Of a stretch of 64,000 bases of DNA, positions 1-23,538 are shown in pieces. The DNA is from Bathymodiolus brooksi (lineage: Eukaryota; Mollusca; Bivalvia; Mytilida; Modiolidae), in contig OY804579.1 of NCBI GenBank assembly GCA_963680875.1, positions 82,511,095 to 82,575,094 of the forward strand, written 5' to 3'. The notes below the pieces were generated by a model. That model ran no database searches, was not told where the DNA came from, and saw nothing but the letters and a program-made list of their open reading frames with translations. Within the stretch, counting starts at the first letter, position 1, and each line of letters opens with the position of its first letter. The translations under genes were made by a program, and so were the position numbers.

Positions 1-337
1 AAATAAAATTTATATTTGCCGACAAGGCATTATATTGTCTATATAACTCATATTCAGTGCGCGAGACGCATTTCTGAAATAGATTTCATGCGGTCAAAGC
101 CAACTATTAGAACCTTGGTTCTTTGGATCAAATTTGAACTATACACCGACTATGTTAACGAATATTTCAAGACGGGTGTCATACATGGATAAGGAGAAAG
201 TAACCAATCCGAAGCACCTCATCTTGCATGTTTGTGGGAATTCACGTTGCCCCATCATTTGGTGTGTTATTTATTTTTACTTCAATTACACTGGTGTCAA
301 TTTATTTATAGGGATTTTGATTTTTCTTATACTGTTA

Positions 338-695
338 ACCGCATCGGTGGTGTAATGGTTAGCGTGCTCGCCTTGAGTGCTGTAGATCGTGGGTTCGAGC
401 CCCGATCGGGTCACACCAGAGATTATGAAATTGATATCTGTTGCTTCTTCTCTAAGCACGCAGTATTAAGGAAAAAAGAGTAAAGACTGGTTGACTAGGA
501 TTCAGGAGTAGTGCGACATGTCTATCCCCGGACTGGTGTTTCAGTGAACTAGCTTATAAAAATCCAACTTAGCGTGTTGCTCTAGAACACAGTGGACCTC
601 ATCATCATTTTATTGAAAATTAACTTGTCGCCATGATATAGCTGGACAACTATACACCGTTGGCGTTAATCAGCAATCACTCACTCAATCACTCT
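338..695 (+). repeat. tRNA-derived SINE, family 1, unit A
   Basis: A tRNA-like head with an A box (TGGTGTAATGGTTAGCG) and a B box (GGTTCGAGCCC), closed by a partly paired acceptor-like stem (ACCGCAT with ATCGGGT). About 280 bp of body follows, ending in a 'GTTGGCGTTAATCAGCAATC' plus CACTCACTCAATCACTC tail. The anticodon arm does not fold cleanly, so I do not call a working tRNA. Copies: 23186-23538, 41629-41985 and 60446-60808. Confidence 0.7.
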
Positions 696-1140
696 TTTAC
701 TGTTCTCTAAGTAGTATCTTACCAGAATGTGATATTAGTACTGTTTCTCCAATTAATATTTTACTTCATGCTTTGAATATGGCTAGCAATAATTATGCCT
801 TTGCTTTGTATTCACATTTATTCTGAAGACAAGGTATAGGTAGCACGACAGTATTGATTTTTGTAGTCGATGATTTTTTTAAATTTTACTACTTTAAAAA
901 ATAACAGAATATAGTAACATATATTACCGAAGAACTTTTATTTATTTTTTTCAAAAATAACACACTGATGACCAATCATTCTGAGCTATTTGTTATAACA
1001 TGCGATTCCTCTATGTTAATTTTCATTTTCAAGTGTAGATAATGAAAAAAATCCATTCATAAAAATCACTATTATTTTTTTATTTGGCATTGTATCAAAA
1101 ATATTTTCCAACTTGATATATTATCCAATCAGTAAACCTT
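695..1140. other. AT-rich spacer, nothing recognised
   Basis: No coding signal or known repeat end seen. Repeated in all units and, in diverged form, at 19,300-19,700. Equivalent stretches: 23,540-23,990, 41,985-42,430 and 60,808-61,255. Confidence 0.5.
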
Positions 1141-2130
1141 CCATGTTCACCGAATGTGGGGCGCACACAATTTCTGATGTATTCACGATCACTTATTACT
1201 ACCGTGATGCCTTTCCATTTATATATAGCCACATTCAAATAGCAAATGCATAATGAGTATGTATCTCTGTTGGTACGATATTCAAGAGATTCCTATCATG
1301 GTGTCCTTCATAGAGGATTGCTGCTACCCAAACGGGGGGTACTTAAGGTACAAATAGTTACGGTGGTGATGTAATAGTTTGTAAACCACCTCATTCATAT
1401 ATTCGAAGTACAAAACTATACCCATTATTATATTTTTACAAATATTGGTGACCTCACCCGTTAGAATTGGTTACTGATGAATGTTCCCATGGCGCAAATT
1501 TACAGAGCTGCTAAGCATGTTCCCTGGTAGCGAATAAGGGAAGCTCTCTCTCGATGGGGAGGGGTTGTCAGTTTATTGTACAAAAATCCCGACTGTGGAC
1601 CATAGTGGGTAACGTGCTGGGAGAGTGGCACGCCCCCTACACAGTAAAGACCTCCTTAATTGTACATTTCCAACAAAAAAAAGTAGACCAACTGCTGCAG
1701 CTACAAAAGAATAACTCTTTCGTTCCTATCCATCTGTCCATTATTTCTCAGTGGCAGCCGACAGCCGTTGACCCGTTTAACTCATCCTTCCCTCATTTCT
1801 ATATAGTTTTCATTTAGTATTAAACTCGTTCTCGTCCTGAATATAACTGAAATACTTCCCTCTGGACGGTAAGCAATGACCAATCAATAGTTATGGAATA
1901 TCTGTGTCACAAATGACAACGGATATGTTCCGTTGCTGTAACTATAATCCCGTCATTTTCTTATTCATGACTTATCACCGAGTATTTTAGTGCGCACGAC
2001 GCGTTTCTGGAATAACCTTCATCAGGTACGCTCACAGTCAAAAGGTTGGAAAGATAAATAATGGAAAAAGTTTTGGGAGTAATTAAAGGGCCTAAACATG
2101 ATCGCCAAGATAGACCAGTGCCACCTATGC
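1140..2130 (+). mobile_element. Retroelement fossil (RT C-terminal end plus 3' region), unit A
   Basis: The stretch read as YVSLLVRYSRDSYHGVLHRG is a decayed form of the better-kept SQLVRYSRAC segment at 20,041. Further on, TTATGGAATATCTGTGTCAC corresponds to a YGISVS segment of the same RT tail. Many stops. The hammerhead-like motif follows. Counterparts: 23,990-24,975, 42,430-43,390 and 61,255-62,225. Confidence 0.55.
1992..2031 (-). ncRNA. Hammerhead-like motif with intact core, unit A
   Basis: The minus strand reads GCGUAC-CUGAUGA-AGG-UUAUU-CCA-GAAA-CGCGUC-GUGCGC. Helix I is six pairs (one G-U). Both core boxes are canonical, and helix III is minimal with GUC at the expected cleavage site. 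Weak point: the first helix II pair is A-A, leaving only GG/CC. Sits at the end of a retroelement-derived repeat. Counterparts: 24833-24872, 43279-43318 and 62101-62140. Confidence 0.5.
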
Positions 2131-2750
2131 CTGAGAGAGGAGAACCTTAGTTTTAATAATAATTATATTATTTAGGAATTGTAAATTTCAATAACGAATA
2201 TATCTCTAATAAACCATGTCGGTGTTGAAACACTGACTACTTGGAGGATAATACCATCGGGGATCAATAGTTCACCAGCAATATAGAGTCCTGAAATCTA
2301 TTTCCAATTTTCCATTATTATTTTTTTGTATTCGTTTGTTCTGTTTGCTTGTTTGTTTGTTTGTTTGTGTTTTTTCTTTGCACCTGATGTTGTATTTTAT
2401 TGGTTCACTGTACAATCTAATGAAGTCAGAATATAAACGTATATATCTGTGATAACCTTCATTAGATCCGCTCAAAGTCAAGATATTGGAAAGTCAAAGG
2501 ATTTTAAATGTTTTTGGGAACAAGAAAACCAAAGATAGTCGGCTAATGGTACCTGGGCCATAAGGTTACGATGAACAACGACGCATGATTTGTAAATGTC
2601 GTCTCAGTTAACAAATAGTGGACAAGGAAACGGAAGATAGGTACTACAAACCAATTAAAATACTAGTACAGTTATATCGTGATGATTGGTTTTATTTGTG
2701 GATGATGTAAGAGTATCTGGATAAAGCCACTGACCTGTTTTATCATGGGG
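2130..2750. other. Spacer with (TTTG)n and a decayed hammerhead-end repeat
   Basis: A (TTTG)n run at 2,335-2,370, then TGTGATAACCTTCATTAGATCC at about 2,447-2,468, a truncated and mutated form of the hammerhead-bearing end. Unit B keeps more of it (25,290-25,340). Otherwise AT-rich with no gene. Confidence 0.45.
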
Positions 2751-2990
2751 AGGGGCGTCCCAGTCGTGATCGTATGGTAATTGGATTTACAACTACATGT
2801 GCAATCAGTACCTATAGCCACTAAAGATATGAGTTGGAACCCCATTCATGTAGAGGTGTACTCGATGCAACATTTTTTATTTGATAAAGTTGACAGTGAC
2901 TTGCGACAGGTTGGTGGTTTTCACCGGATATTCCGGTTTTCTCCACCAACAAAACTGATCGCCACGATATAACTGAAACACCATCAACCT
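2750..2990 (+). repeat. SINE family 2 (Nin-like tail), degenerate
   Basis: Has the family landmarks GATCGTATGGTAATTGG, GTGACTTGCGACAGG and a ...CACCATCAACC end. The tail resembles the conserved 3' domain described for molluscan Nin-type SINEs (family assignment from memory). Counterparts: 25618-25830, 44028-44266 and 62864-63103. Confidence 0.6.
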
Positions 2991-4838
2991 AAAGCCTAAA
3001 GTGGAAATAGACACTATAAATGTAGTAGTGACAGTCACTAATGACATATATAGGTGACAATCCAGCCATCACAATATCAGGATACGACCTCCTTTTTTTG
3101 TCTCCAAAAGTAATGCTGATACAGGCGGGAATCCTATGTCAAAATATATATTTTTCATATTTTAGAATTTAATGGTGATGTATTTTCCGTTTTCGTCTTA
3201 ATTATTTATCCATTTCGTTTATTCTAAAAACAAAGTATGTTCTTTTTACAGTAAAAGTAGAGTTTGTCGTAATGCTAATAATAACTACAGATTTTCCAGA
3301 GTGATATATTAATGAATCAATAAAACAATTAACTGAAATATTGTTAAGCGATGCTAGAACTGCATACTTTATATACTTCCCTGTTTTATCATGAAACGTT
3401 AGCAAATCTTTATTTGTTAGTTTTTATTTTCCATTTTATCGTGGAAATATCTATTGGGATTTTCTTCCACTTTTCTGTGTGCTTTCTTCCTTTAGTCGTA
3501 TTATCATACACGTATATTTTATTTGTTCTTTTCTTACTTTTTGTGTTTTCCATTTTTATTGGCCTACTTATTAAAGGAAGGCTAGACAATACTGAGGTGT
3601 CAATCAAATATGGAAATTCCATGCAGAGAAACTGGCAACACAGGGTACACAAGACGAAGACAAACGAAACAAAAAATACAACACAATATGTGTTGGACAC
3701 CACTATATGCAAACGAACACAAAATACTTAAATAAGACACGAGGCGTCCTATAAACAATTGGCTATAAATAACTGGAGGTAAAGACGATTATGTATCCAC
3801 CTAAATAAAAGAAGTCCAGAACATTTTGGCAAGATTAAAGATCATTATAGCAAACGATCTGATTCATCATAAACGGAAACATGTTTGAAATAACTGTTTT
3901 GAGGAGATAACCAAACTGTTTGCCCTTCCTTTGGAAAATATATATTTCCTGACTGTAAATCAATATGATAATTAAGTTGCATAATGTATGATAAACCTGG
4001 TTATTTCAGTTTATCCCATTGCAAGAAGAGCTTGAAGATACCAAAGGAGTAAATCGACGAAGAACAGACAACACAATGGCCAAAAGAAAAGGGACAAAAG
4101 GACAAGCAACAATCTACAAAGCATACACATAAAACTAAAGATCGAGTAACACAAACACCACTAAAAACTGGGGGTGAACTCAGGTACTCTGGAGGGGTAA
4201 GCAGTTCCTCCTCCCCTAGTGGAACCTGTCGGGTTAATCTAGTTACATACCCGGTGATAGTTTTTTCAGTTTTATATGGCAGTCCCGCCTTTAAGAACCA
4301 TGCAGAGTCTAAATGCTATTCTATATATAGATACCGTGACTTTTTAATCAGTCAGGTACACAGGTCCAAAAAAAAGCACGAAAAAGTCTTCTTTTTTAAT
4401 CCACATTAACAAATAAATAAGCAAAGCACAATATATCCTTTATATAAACGATGACATCACTAATGCTCGATACTAATTGACGTGTATTCAGAATGGTTTT
4501 ACCTGAGGAGCAGCTTAGTTTACTAGCAAGTTAGAGCACGTGTTTTCTACTTTACATCAATATTTAAATTTTAATTGTTATTACAGGAATAACTTTCAAT
4601 CGGCATGTCATCTGAAATATGTGTGGATCATTTCAGAGCATATATGTAAGTAGAGGTAAACCACACACATACACATACACAAACACACACTCAAGATGTA
4701 TATTATTGAAGCAGTGTTAAAATCACTAAATATACACATTGAACTGTACATAAAACACACATAAACAAGATAAACAAGAAATTCGTTTCTCTTTCTTACA
4801 ACAATTTTTCGATACTTGGTTCAAGACAAATAAAGTTA
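2990..4838. other. Spacer 3' of the gene, no supported gene
   Basis: Contains overlapping hydrophobic or basic ORFs on both strands (3351-3731 plus, 3410-3712 minus) repeated in all four units. Their differences are not silent-biased and their composition is AT-driven, so I do not call them. A CA-rich stretch lies at 4,656-4,692. The 3' UTR and poly(A) site of copy A probably lie within 4,300-4,840. Confidence 0.45.
3998..4262 (-). repeat. Retroelement 3'-region repeat, missing from unit B
   Basis: Minus orientation of the repeat whose plus form contains GTGGAGCAGGAACTGC, TTAGTGGGGTTCGTGTTAC and the ATTGTGTTGTCTGTTC block. Lies in a roughly 490-bp stretch (3,783-4,275) present in A and C but absent at 26,613 in B. 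Confidence 0.55.
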
Positions 4839-5230
4839 GAACGAACTGGTACAATTACTATCCATGGGAATACTGTAATAATGATGTTATGGTACCAGGA
4901 ATCCGTCACATTAGACATAACTGGTACAATTACTATCTATGGGAATACTGTGATAATGTAGTTCCGATACCAGGTATCCTTGAATTATGGACAGAACTGG
5001 CATAGTTACTATGTATGGGAATACTTTGATAATGAAGTTATGGTACCAGGAATCCGCCAAATTAAACATAACTGGTGCAATTACTAAGTATGAAAGTACT
5101 GTGATAATGCAGTTCTGGTAACAGGAATCTGTCAAATTAGACAGAACTGGTACAGCTACTAAGTATGGAAATACTGTAATAATGAGGTTCTGGTATCAGG
5201 AATCTGTCAAATTAGGCAGAACTGGTACAG

Positions 5231-18332
<13,102 letters not shown>

Positions 18333-19074
18333 TTTACTGTATTAAATATCAATATGAATTAAAATACAAACATCATATATGTCCTCATTGCTATACACAA
18401 ACTCAGGAAACAAATAAATAAAGCTATATATTGTATGTTTAACGGTTTCGTATTTCAGTTGTTCAGAGATACCATCTACTTAAGCTAATGTCATCTATGA
18501 ACATGGTTTATTGTATAGTAAAGATGTAGTGAAAGTATATGTTGTAATACAAACGTTTATCCTGCACTGCTTCTATATGATCAGTCAAATTGCATTGACT
18601 GGATATTGGGTTTTTTTCTATTTTATACTGTCACTGACCAAAATATAATTTTGCTGGTACCTGATTCATGTTAAGCTACGGGAAGAAACTGCAGCAGTAT
18701 AAACCCGGACGTGATAGATGGTACCCATTATGAAAACGATTAGAACGACGCTTGTATCTGCTTTTATACAGACAATTAGGCAGTCGGGTTTCTGGTTGTT
18801 TTCCTTTTGACATTTTGATGTAGCAGAATAAACTTACTATGCGAACATTGTCGGGAAACATGACATGTATTTCCACTGGCTGCAAAACGGACTAGAAAAG
18901 TTCACCAGAGGCTGGCTTTTCTTCCTGTTTCTAAAGCTTCTACAAATAAATTTTATATTTGCCGACCATGTATGTATATTGTCAATATAACTCTAAATCT
19001 GTATGCACGATGCATTTCTTGAATAACCTTCATGCTCAACTGTTAGAACATTGGGTCTTTGGATCAATTTTGTT

Positions 19075-19285
19075 CTATTCACCTACTTTTAACAATATGC
19101 GGTCAGTTTCATTGGTGGAGGAAACCGGAGAACCCCGAAAAAACCACAAACTTCATCACATAATGTTATATCGAGTACACCTCACCTAACTGGAATTCGA
19201 ACGCACAACTTTAGTTGTGACAGGCACTGATTGAACAGGTAGTTATAAATCCATCTACCATACGATCACGAACACGACGGCCACT
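19075..19285 (-). repeat. SINE family 2, relic only
   Basis: GGTGGAGGAAACCGGAGAAC, GGAATTCGAACGCAC and ACGAACACGACGGCC. There is no counterpart at this position in units A-D, so it inserted into the relic unit. Confidence 0.55.
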
Positions 19286-19736
19286 CCTCTAATTGATATT
19301 TTATTTAAATGCATTAAATATGGCTAGCAATAATTATGCCTTTGCTTTGTATTCACATTTATTCTGAAGACAATATATAGGTAGCACGACAGTATTGATT
19401 TTTGTAGGCGATGATTTTTTTTAATTTACTACTTTAAAAAATAACAGAATATAGTAACATATATTATCGAAGAACTTTTATTATTTTTTTCCAAGAATAA
19501 CACACTGATGACCAATCATACTGAGCTATTTGTTATATGTGTTTCCTTAAAGTTAATTTCCATTTTCAAGTGTAGATAATGAAAAAATCCATTTAAAAAA
19601 ATTACAATATTTTTTTTATATGGCATTGTATCAAAAATATTTTCCCACTTTATATATTATCCAATTAGGAAACTTTCAGTTTTCACCGAGTGTGGGGCGC
19701 ATAAAATTTATGATGTGTACGTGATCACTTATTATT

Positions 19737-19992
19737 AGGGAACGACCATTTAACTTGAAGGGGGGGGTTATGGTTTTTTTCTAAAAAAATATTCTGATTC
19801 CCAATGTTGCAGAAAAAAATATTCTGATTTTGGTGGAGAAAAAAAAAATAATCTGATTCAGAGTTTTTGTCATATAACCTAATGTTAAAATCTAAAAATA
19901 GATATTGTTGTCCGAATAAAATATTCTTAACGAAACAAAAAAAACATACCCCCCCCCCCCTCACCCCCCTTCACGCTAAGTGGTCGGTCCCT
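19737..19992. mobile_element. TIR MITE of 256 bp
   Basis: The ends are inverted repeats: left AGGGAACGACCATTTAACTT, right (reverse complement) AGGGACCGACCACTTAGCGT, each followed by a G-rich run (GAAGGGGG). The inside is AT-rich, with repeated AAAATATTCTGATT and no coding capacity. Units A-D have continuous sequence here (TTATTACTACCGTG). I could not fix the target-site duplication. Confidence 0.75.
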
Positions 19993-20016
19993 TACTATGT
20001 TGCCTTTACATTTATA

Positions 20017-20760
20017 TGTAGCCACATTCAAACAGCAAATGCATATGGAGTATGTTTCTCTCAGTTGGTGCGATATTCAAGAGCTTGCGATTTCTATCAT
20101 GGTGTCCTGCATAGAGGACTGCTGCTAACCAATGAGGGGGTACTTAAGGTAAAATTGGTTCCGATGGTGACGCTATTGTTTGAAAAACACGCCATTCATG
20201 TATTCAAAGTACAACAACTATATCCATTAATATGTTATTTAGTTATTGGTGACCTCTCTTGTTAGAATTTGGTACCGATGAATGTTCCTAGGGCTCAAAT
20301 CCACAGAGCTATGAAGCTGGGGGAGGGGTTGTAAGGTTATAAAACGAAAAGCCTGACTGTGGACCATAGCGGCTAACGTGCTTAGAGACTGCCACGCTCA
20401 CTGCACACATTAAGACCTCTCTTTGTAGATTTAGATAAAAGAGTAGGTTCATTGTAGCTGCTACAACAGACTTAATTGTTGGTTCATACCAAACACTCCA
20501 TACTTTCTCAGCCGAAAATCGTTGACCCGGGTCAATCCATCCTTTCCCTCATTTGTATTTAGTTTCCATATATCATTGAACTTGTTCTCGTCCTGAATAT
20601 AGCTGAAATACTTCTCTCTGGACGATAAGCAATAACCAATCAATCAATAAATCGATCCTTATGGAATATCTGTGTCACAAATAATAACGGGTATATTCCG
20701 ATTGGTGTAATCATTATCCCGTCATTTCCTCATTCATGATTTATCACCGAGTTTGTAACA
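20017..20760 (+). mobile_element. Retroelement RT C-terminal fossil in the relic unit
   Basis: Best preserved copy: from 20041 it reads AYGVCFSQLVRYSRAC, then HRGLLLTNEGVLKVKLV. A PYGISVSQIITGIF segment lies in another frame near 20,655. This pattern recalls the end of Penelope-like or related RT ORFs common in bivalve genomes. Non-functional. Confidence 0.6.
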
Positions 20761-21479
20761 ATAGTACGCCGGTTGCTATTAGTGGAACAAGATTTTATTA
20801 CATCTGAACCTGGCTTCATCTCCGCTTTTTTTTGTGGAGTTCGTGTTGTTCAGTCTGCAATTTTCTGTTTAGTATTTTGTAGATCATTGTTTGTCTTTTC
20901 TGTTTAGTGTTTTGTACATCATTGTTTGTCTTTCTTTTTTTTTCTTTTGGATATTTCATTGACAGTGATTGCTTTATTTACTGCCTTGGTATCTTCAAAC
21001 TTCTAATAAAGATTACGAGGTTAAGATCAGTAATAAGACAAACTTTTTATAAAGAGTACAAGGTTAAGATCAGTAGTAAGACAAACTGTTTAAATATTAA
21101 TCAGCATAACCACATCATACTGTGGCTTTAAATGTCAAAACAATATACAATATAGAGTCCTAAATTTGATTTCCAATATTCCATGTTTTTTGTTTATTTG
21201 TTTTTCTTTCTGGGGGCTGGGGTTAGGTGGTGGGTATTCGTTTGTTTTGTTTTGTTTTGTCTGTTAGTTGTTTTGTTTTCTTGCACCTGATGCTGTATTC
21301 TATTGGGTCACTGTACATCCCAATTAAAAATTAGAATAGAAACATAGATATATAATGTAGTGCGCACTATGGGTTCTGTGATAACATCAAGAGCAAAAGA
21401 TTGGAAATCCTTATAATTTTAAGTGATTTTGGGACCAAGAAAACCAAAGAATGTCGGCTAATGGTACTTGGGTCGTAAA

Positions 21480-22105
21480 GAGGCGATTAACACAAATAAC
21501 CCGACTCAACTCGCGATTTAAGGAATAACAGTACTGTATTTCCCGGAATTTAAATTTTTGTGATTTTTAGAACCAGGGATATGTAAGAATACATATTTAT
21601 GTTCAGTATTGCATTAGAATTGATACTAAACTCGATTTACGACCATCAAACCTCCAATTGATGTCGTGAAATTTTCAAATACAATACAGTTATCTCCTAA
21701 ATAGGCCGTCAGCGTCAAATTCATAGTCGGAAATATCTGGATCAGCCATGTTGTTAACAAACAAGTTCATTCGGCGTATGAATAATTACATTACTTCCGT
21801 TTTTCATTGAAATGTTACAATATGATTGGTTATGAAGTGGTCACATGATTATAAAAGAGATGTTTTACATCCCAATAAAACTCAAACCCGAACTTGCAGT
21901 GCCTCCATGACGACGTCAGATGTAAACAATCAACGGCGTAGTAATTTCCAACAGCAAATAATCTAACACAAATAAAATTCATAACGAAAAATTAAACTAT
22001 GTTAAATTTTGGTGTGATCTAAATGTAATTATAAGAATTGAATGCATTTATTGTAGTTTTATAGGCGTGTAAAAGCGTGGACCCAGGCACATTTTTGGTA
22101 TGAAG
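21480..22105. other. Single-copy island with promoter-like motifs
   Basis: The only sequence of this size without a second copy in the window. The plus strand has an inverted CCAAT box (GATTGGT, 21824-21830), a TATA-like TATAAAAG (21850-21857), and ATG at 21907 opening 19 codons beginning MTTSDVNNQ. The minus strand has ATG at 21749 in a good Kozak context (AACAACATGG) opening 19 codons beginning MADPDISDYEF, with an ETS-like ACTTCCG (21793-21799) upstream. A GACGTCA half-CRE lies at 21912-21918. Motif evidence only. Confidence 0.35.
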
Positions 22106-22281
22106 TGCTCAAATACGACGGCCCCTATGGTATATCAACACAACAATATTCAACTGTCATATATTAGCACAACTATATTCAACTATAGTACATTAACACA
22201 ACTAATTATAAATAAAACAAAAATATAAAAATACGTTGCCATGCAGATTAATCCTAAGTATGTGTAATGGGAATTACTTAC

Positions 22282-22333
22282 CAGTAAAACAAATCAAAAG
22301 AGTGAAAATATAAAACCGTAATACCGCAGACAT
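22282..22333 (-). pseudogene. Orphan exon 1 (signal peptide) of a deleted gene copy
   Basis: A 52-nt exact equivalent of exon 1, with ATG at 22333 and donor G|GTAAGT, but no exon 2-9 set of its own. The next exons downstream on the minus strand are those of copy A, which already has exon 1 at 18332. It could act as a far upstream alternative first exon for copy A (phase 1 is compatible) or be the remnant of a lost unit. Confidence 0.7.
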
Positions 22334-23185
22334 TTTACTGTATTAAATATCAATATGAATTAAAATGCAAACCTCAAATATTTCCTCTTTGTTATACACA
22401 AGCACAGGAAACAAATAGATAAAGCTATATATGGTATGTTTAAGGATCTTCGTATTTCTGTTGTTCAGTGATACCATCTATTTAAGCTAAAGTCATCTAT
22501 GAAAATGTTTTATTGTAGTAAAAATGAAGTGTAATAAAAACATTAATCCTGCACTGGTTCTATTTGAGCAGTCAATATGCTTTGACTAGATATTTTTTTC
22601 TGATTTATACCGTCACTGACTAGAATGTCATTTGCTGGTACCTGCTTCATGCTGAGCGACGGGAAGAAACGGTAGCAGTATAAGTCCGGACGTGATAGAA
22701 GATACCATTGAAACATATTAGAATGACGCTTGACTCTCTGGTTTTATGCAGACAATGAGGAAGTTGTTTTTTGGGCAGTTTGATATTGCAGAATAAACAC
22801 AATATACATATATTGTCGGTTAATATAAAATGTATTTTCACTCGCTGTAAAACGGGACAGAAAAGTTCGACAAGGTATTATATTGTCTATATAACTCGTA
22901 TTCAGTGCACGAGACGCATTTCTGAAATAGATTTCATGCGGTCAAAGCCAACTATTAGAACCTTGGTTCTTTGGATCAAATTTGAACTATGCACCGACTT
23001 TGTTAACGAATATTTTAAGACGGGTGTCATACATGGATAAGGAGAAAGTAACCAATCCGAAGCACCTCATCTTGCATGTTTGTGGGAATTCACGTTGCCC
23101 CATTATTTGATGTGTTATTTATTTTTACTTCAATTACACTGGTGTCAATTTTTTATAGGGATTTTGATTTTTCTTATACTGTTAA

Positions 23186-23538
23186 CCGCATCGGTGGTGT
23201 AATGGTTAGCGTGCTCGCCTTGAGTGCTGTAGATCGTGGGTTCGAGCCCCGATCGGGTCACACCAGAGATTATGAAATTGATATCTGTTGCTTCTTCTCT
23301 AAGCACGCAGTATTAAGGAAAAAAGAGTAAAGACTGGTTGACTAGGATTCAGGAGTAGTGCGACATGTCTATCCCCGGACTGGTGTTTCAGTGAACTAGC
23401 CTATAAAAATCCAACTTAGCGTGTTGCTCTAGAACACAGTGGACCTCATCATCATTTTATTGAAAATTAACTTGTCGCCATGATATAGCTGGATACTACA
23501 CAGTTGGCGTTAAACAGCAATCACTCACTCAATCACTC
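23186..23538 (+). repeat. tRNA-derived SINE, family 1, unit B
   Basis: Same element at the same unit position as 338-695. The tail reads TTGGCGTTAAACAGCAATC, closer to the usual SINE end. Confidence 0.68.

Larger units (their letters stand above)
18931..22107. repeat. Decayed partial unit lacking the gene body
   Basis: 19,300-21,480 matches the unit's first 2.6 kb in order (the spacer at 781 matches 19,321; 1,225-1,960 matches 20,000-20,700; 2,275-2,560 matches 21,140-21,480), but with many more differences. It then breaks into about 600 bp found nowhere else in the window, and at 22,108 jumps back to sequence lying 5' of exon 1. The gene body of one ancestral unit appears to have been deleted. 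Confidence 0.75.

Noticed and set aside
341..415. Functional tRNA gene
   Set aside because: A and B boxes are good, but the anticodon arm and acceptor stem do not pair properly, and the sequence continues into a SINE body and tail.
3351..3731. 126-codon plus-strand ORF (and 100-codon antisense ORF) present in all four units
   Set aside because: Conserved only because the units are recent duplicates. Differences among copies hit both ORFs without silent bias, composition is AT-driven hydrophobic, and there is no domain or start context.
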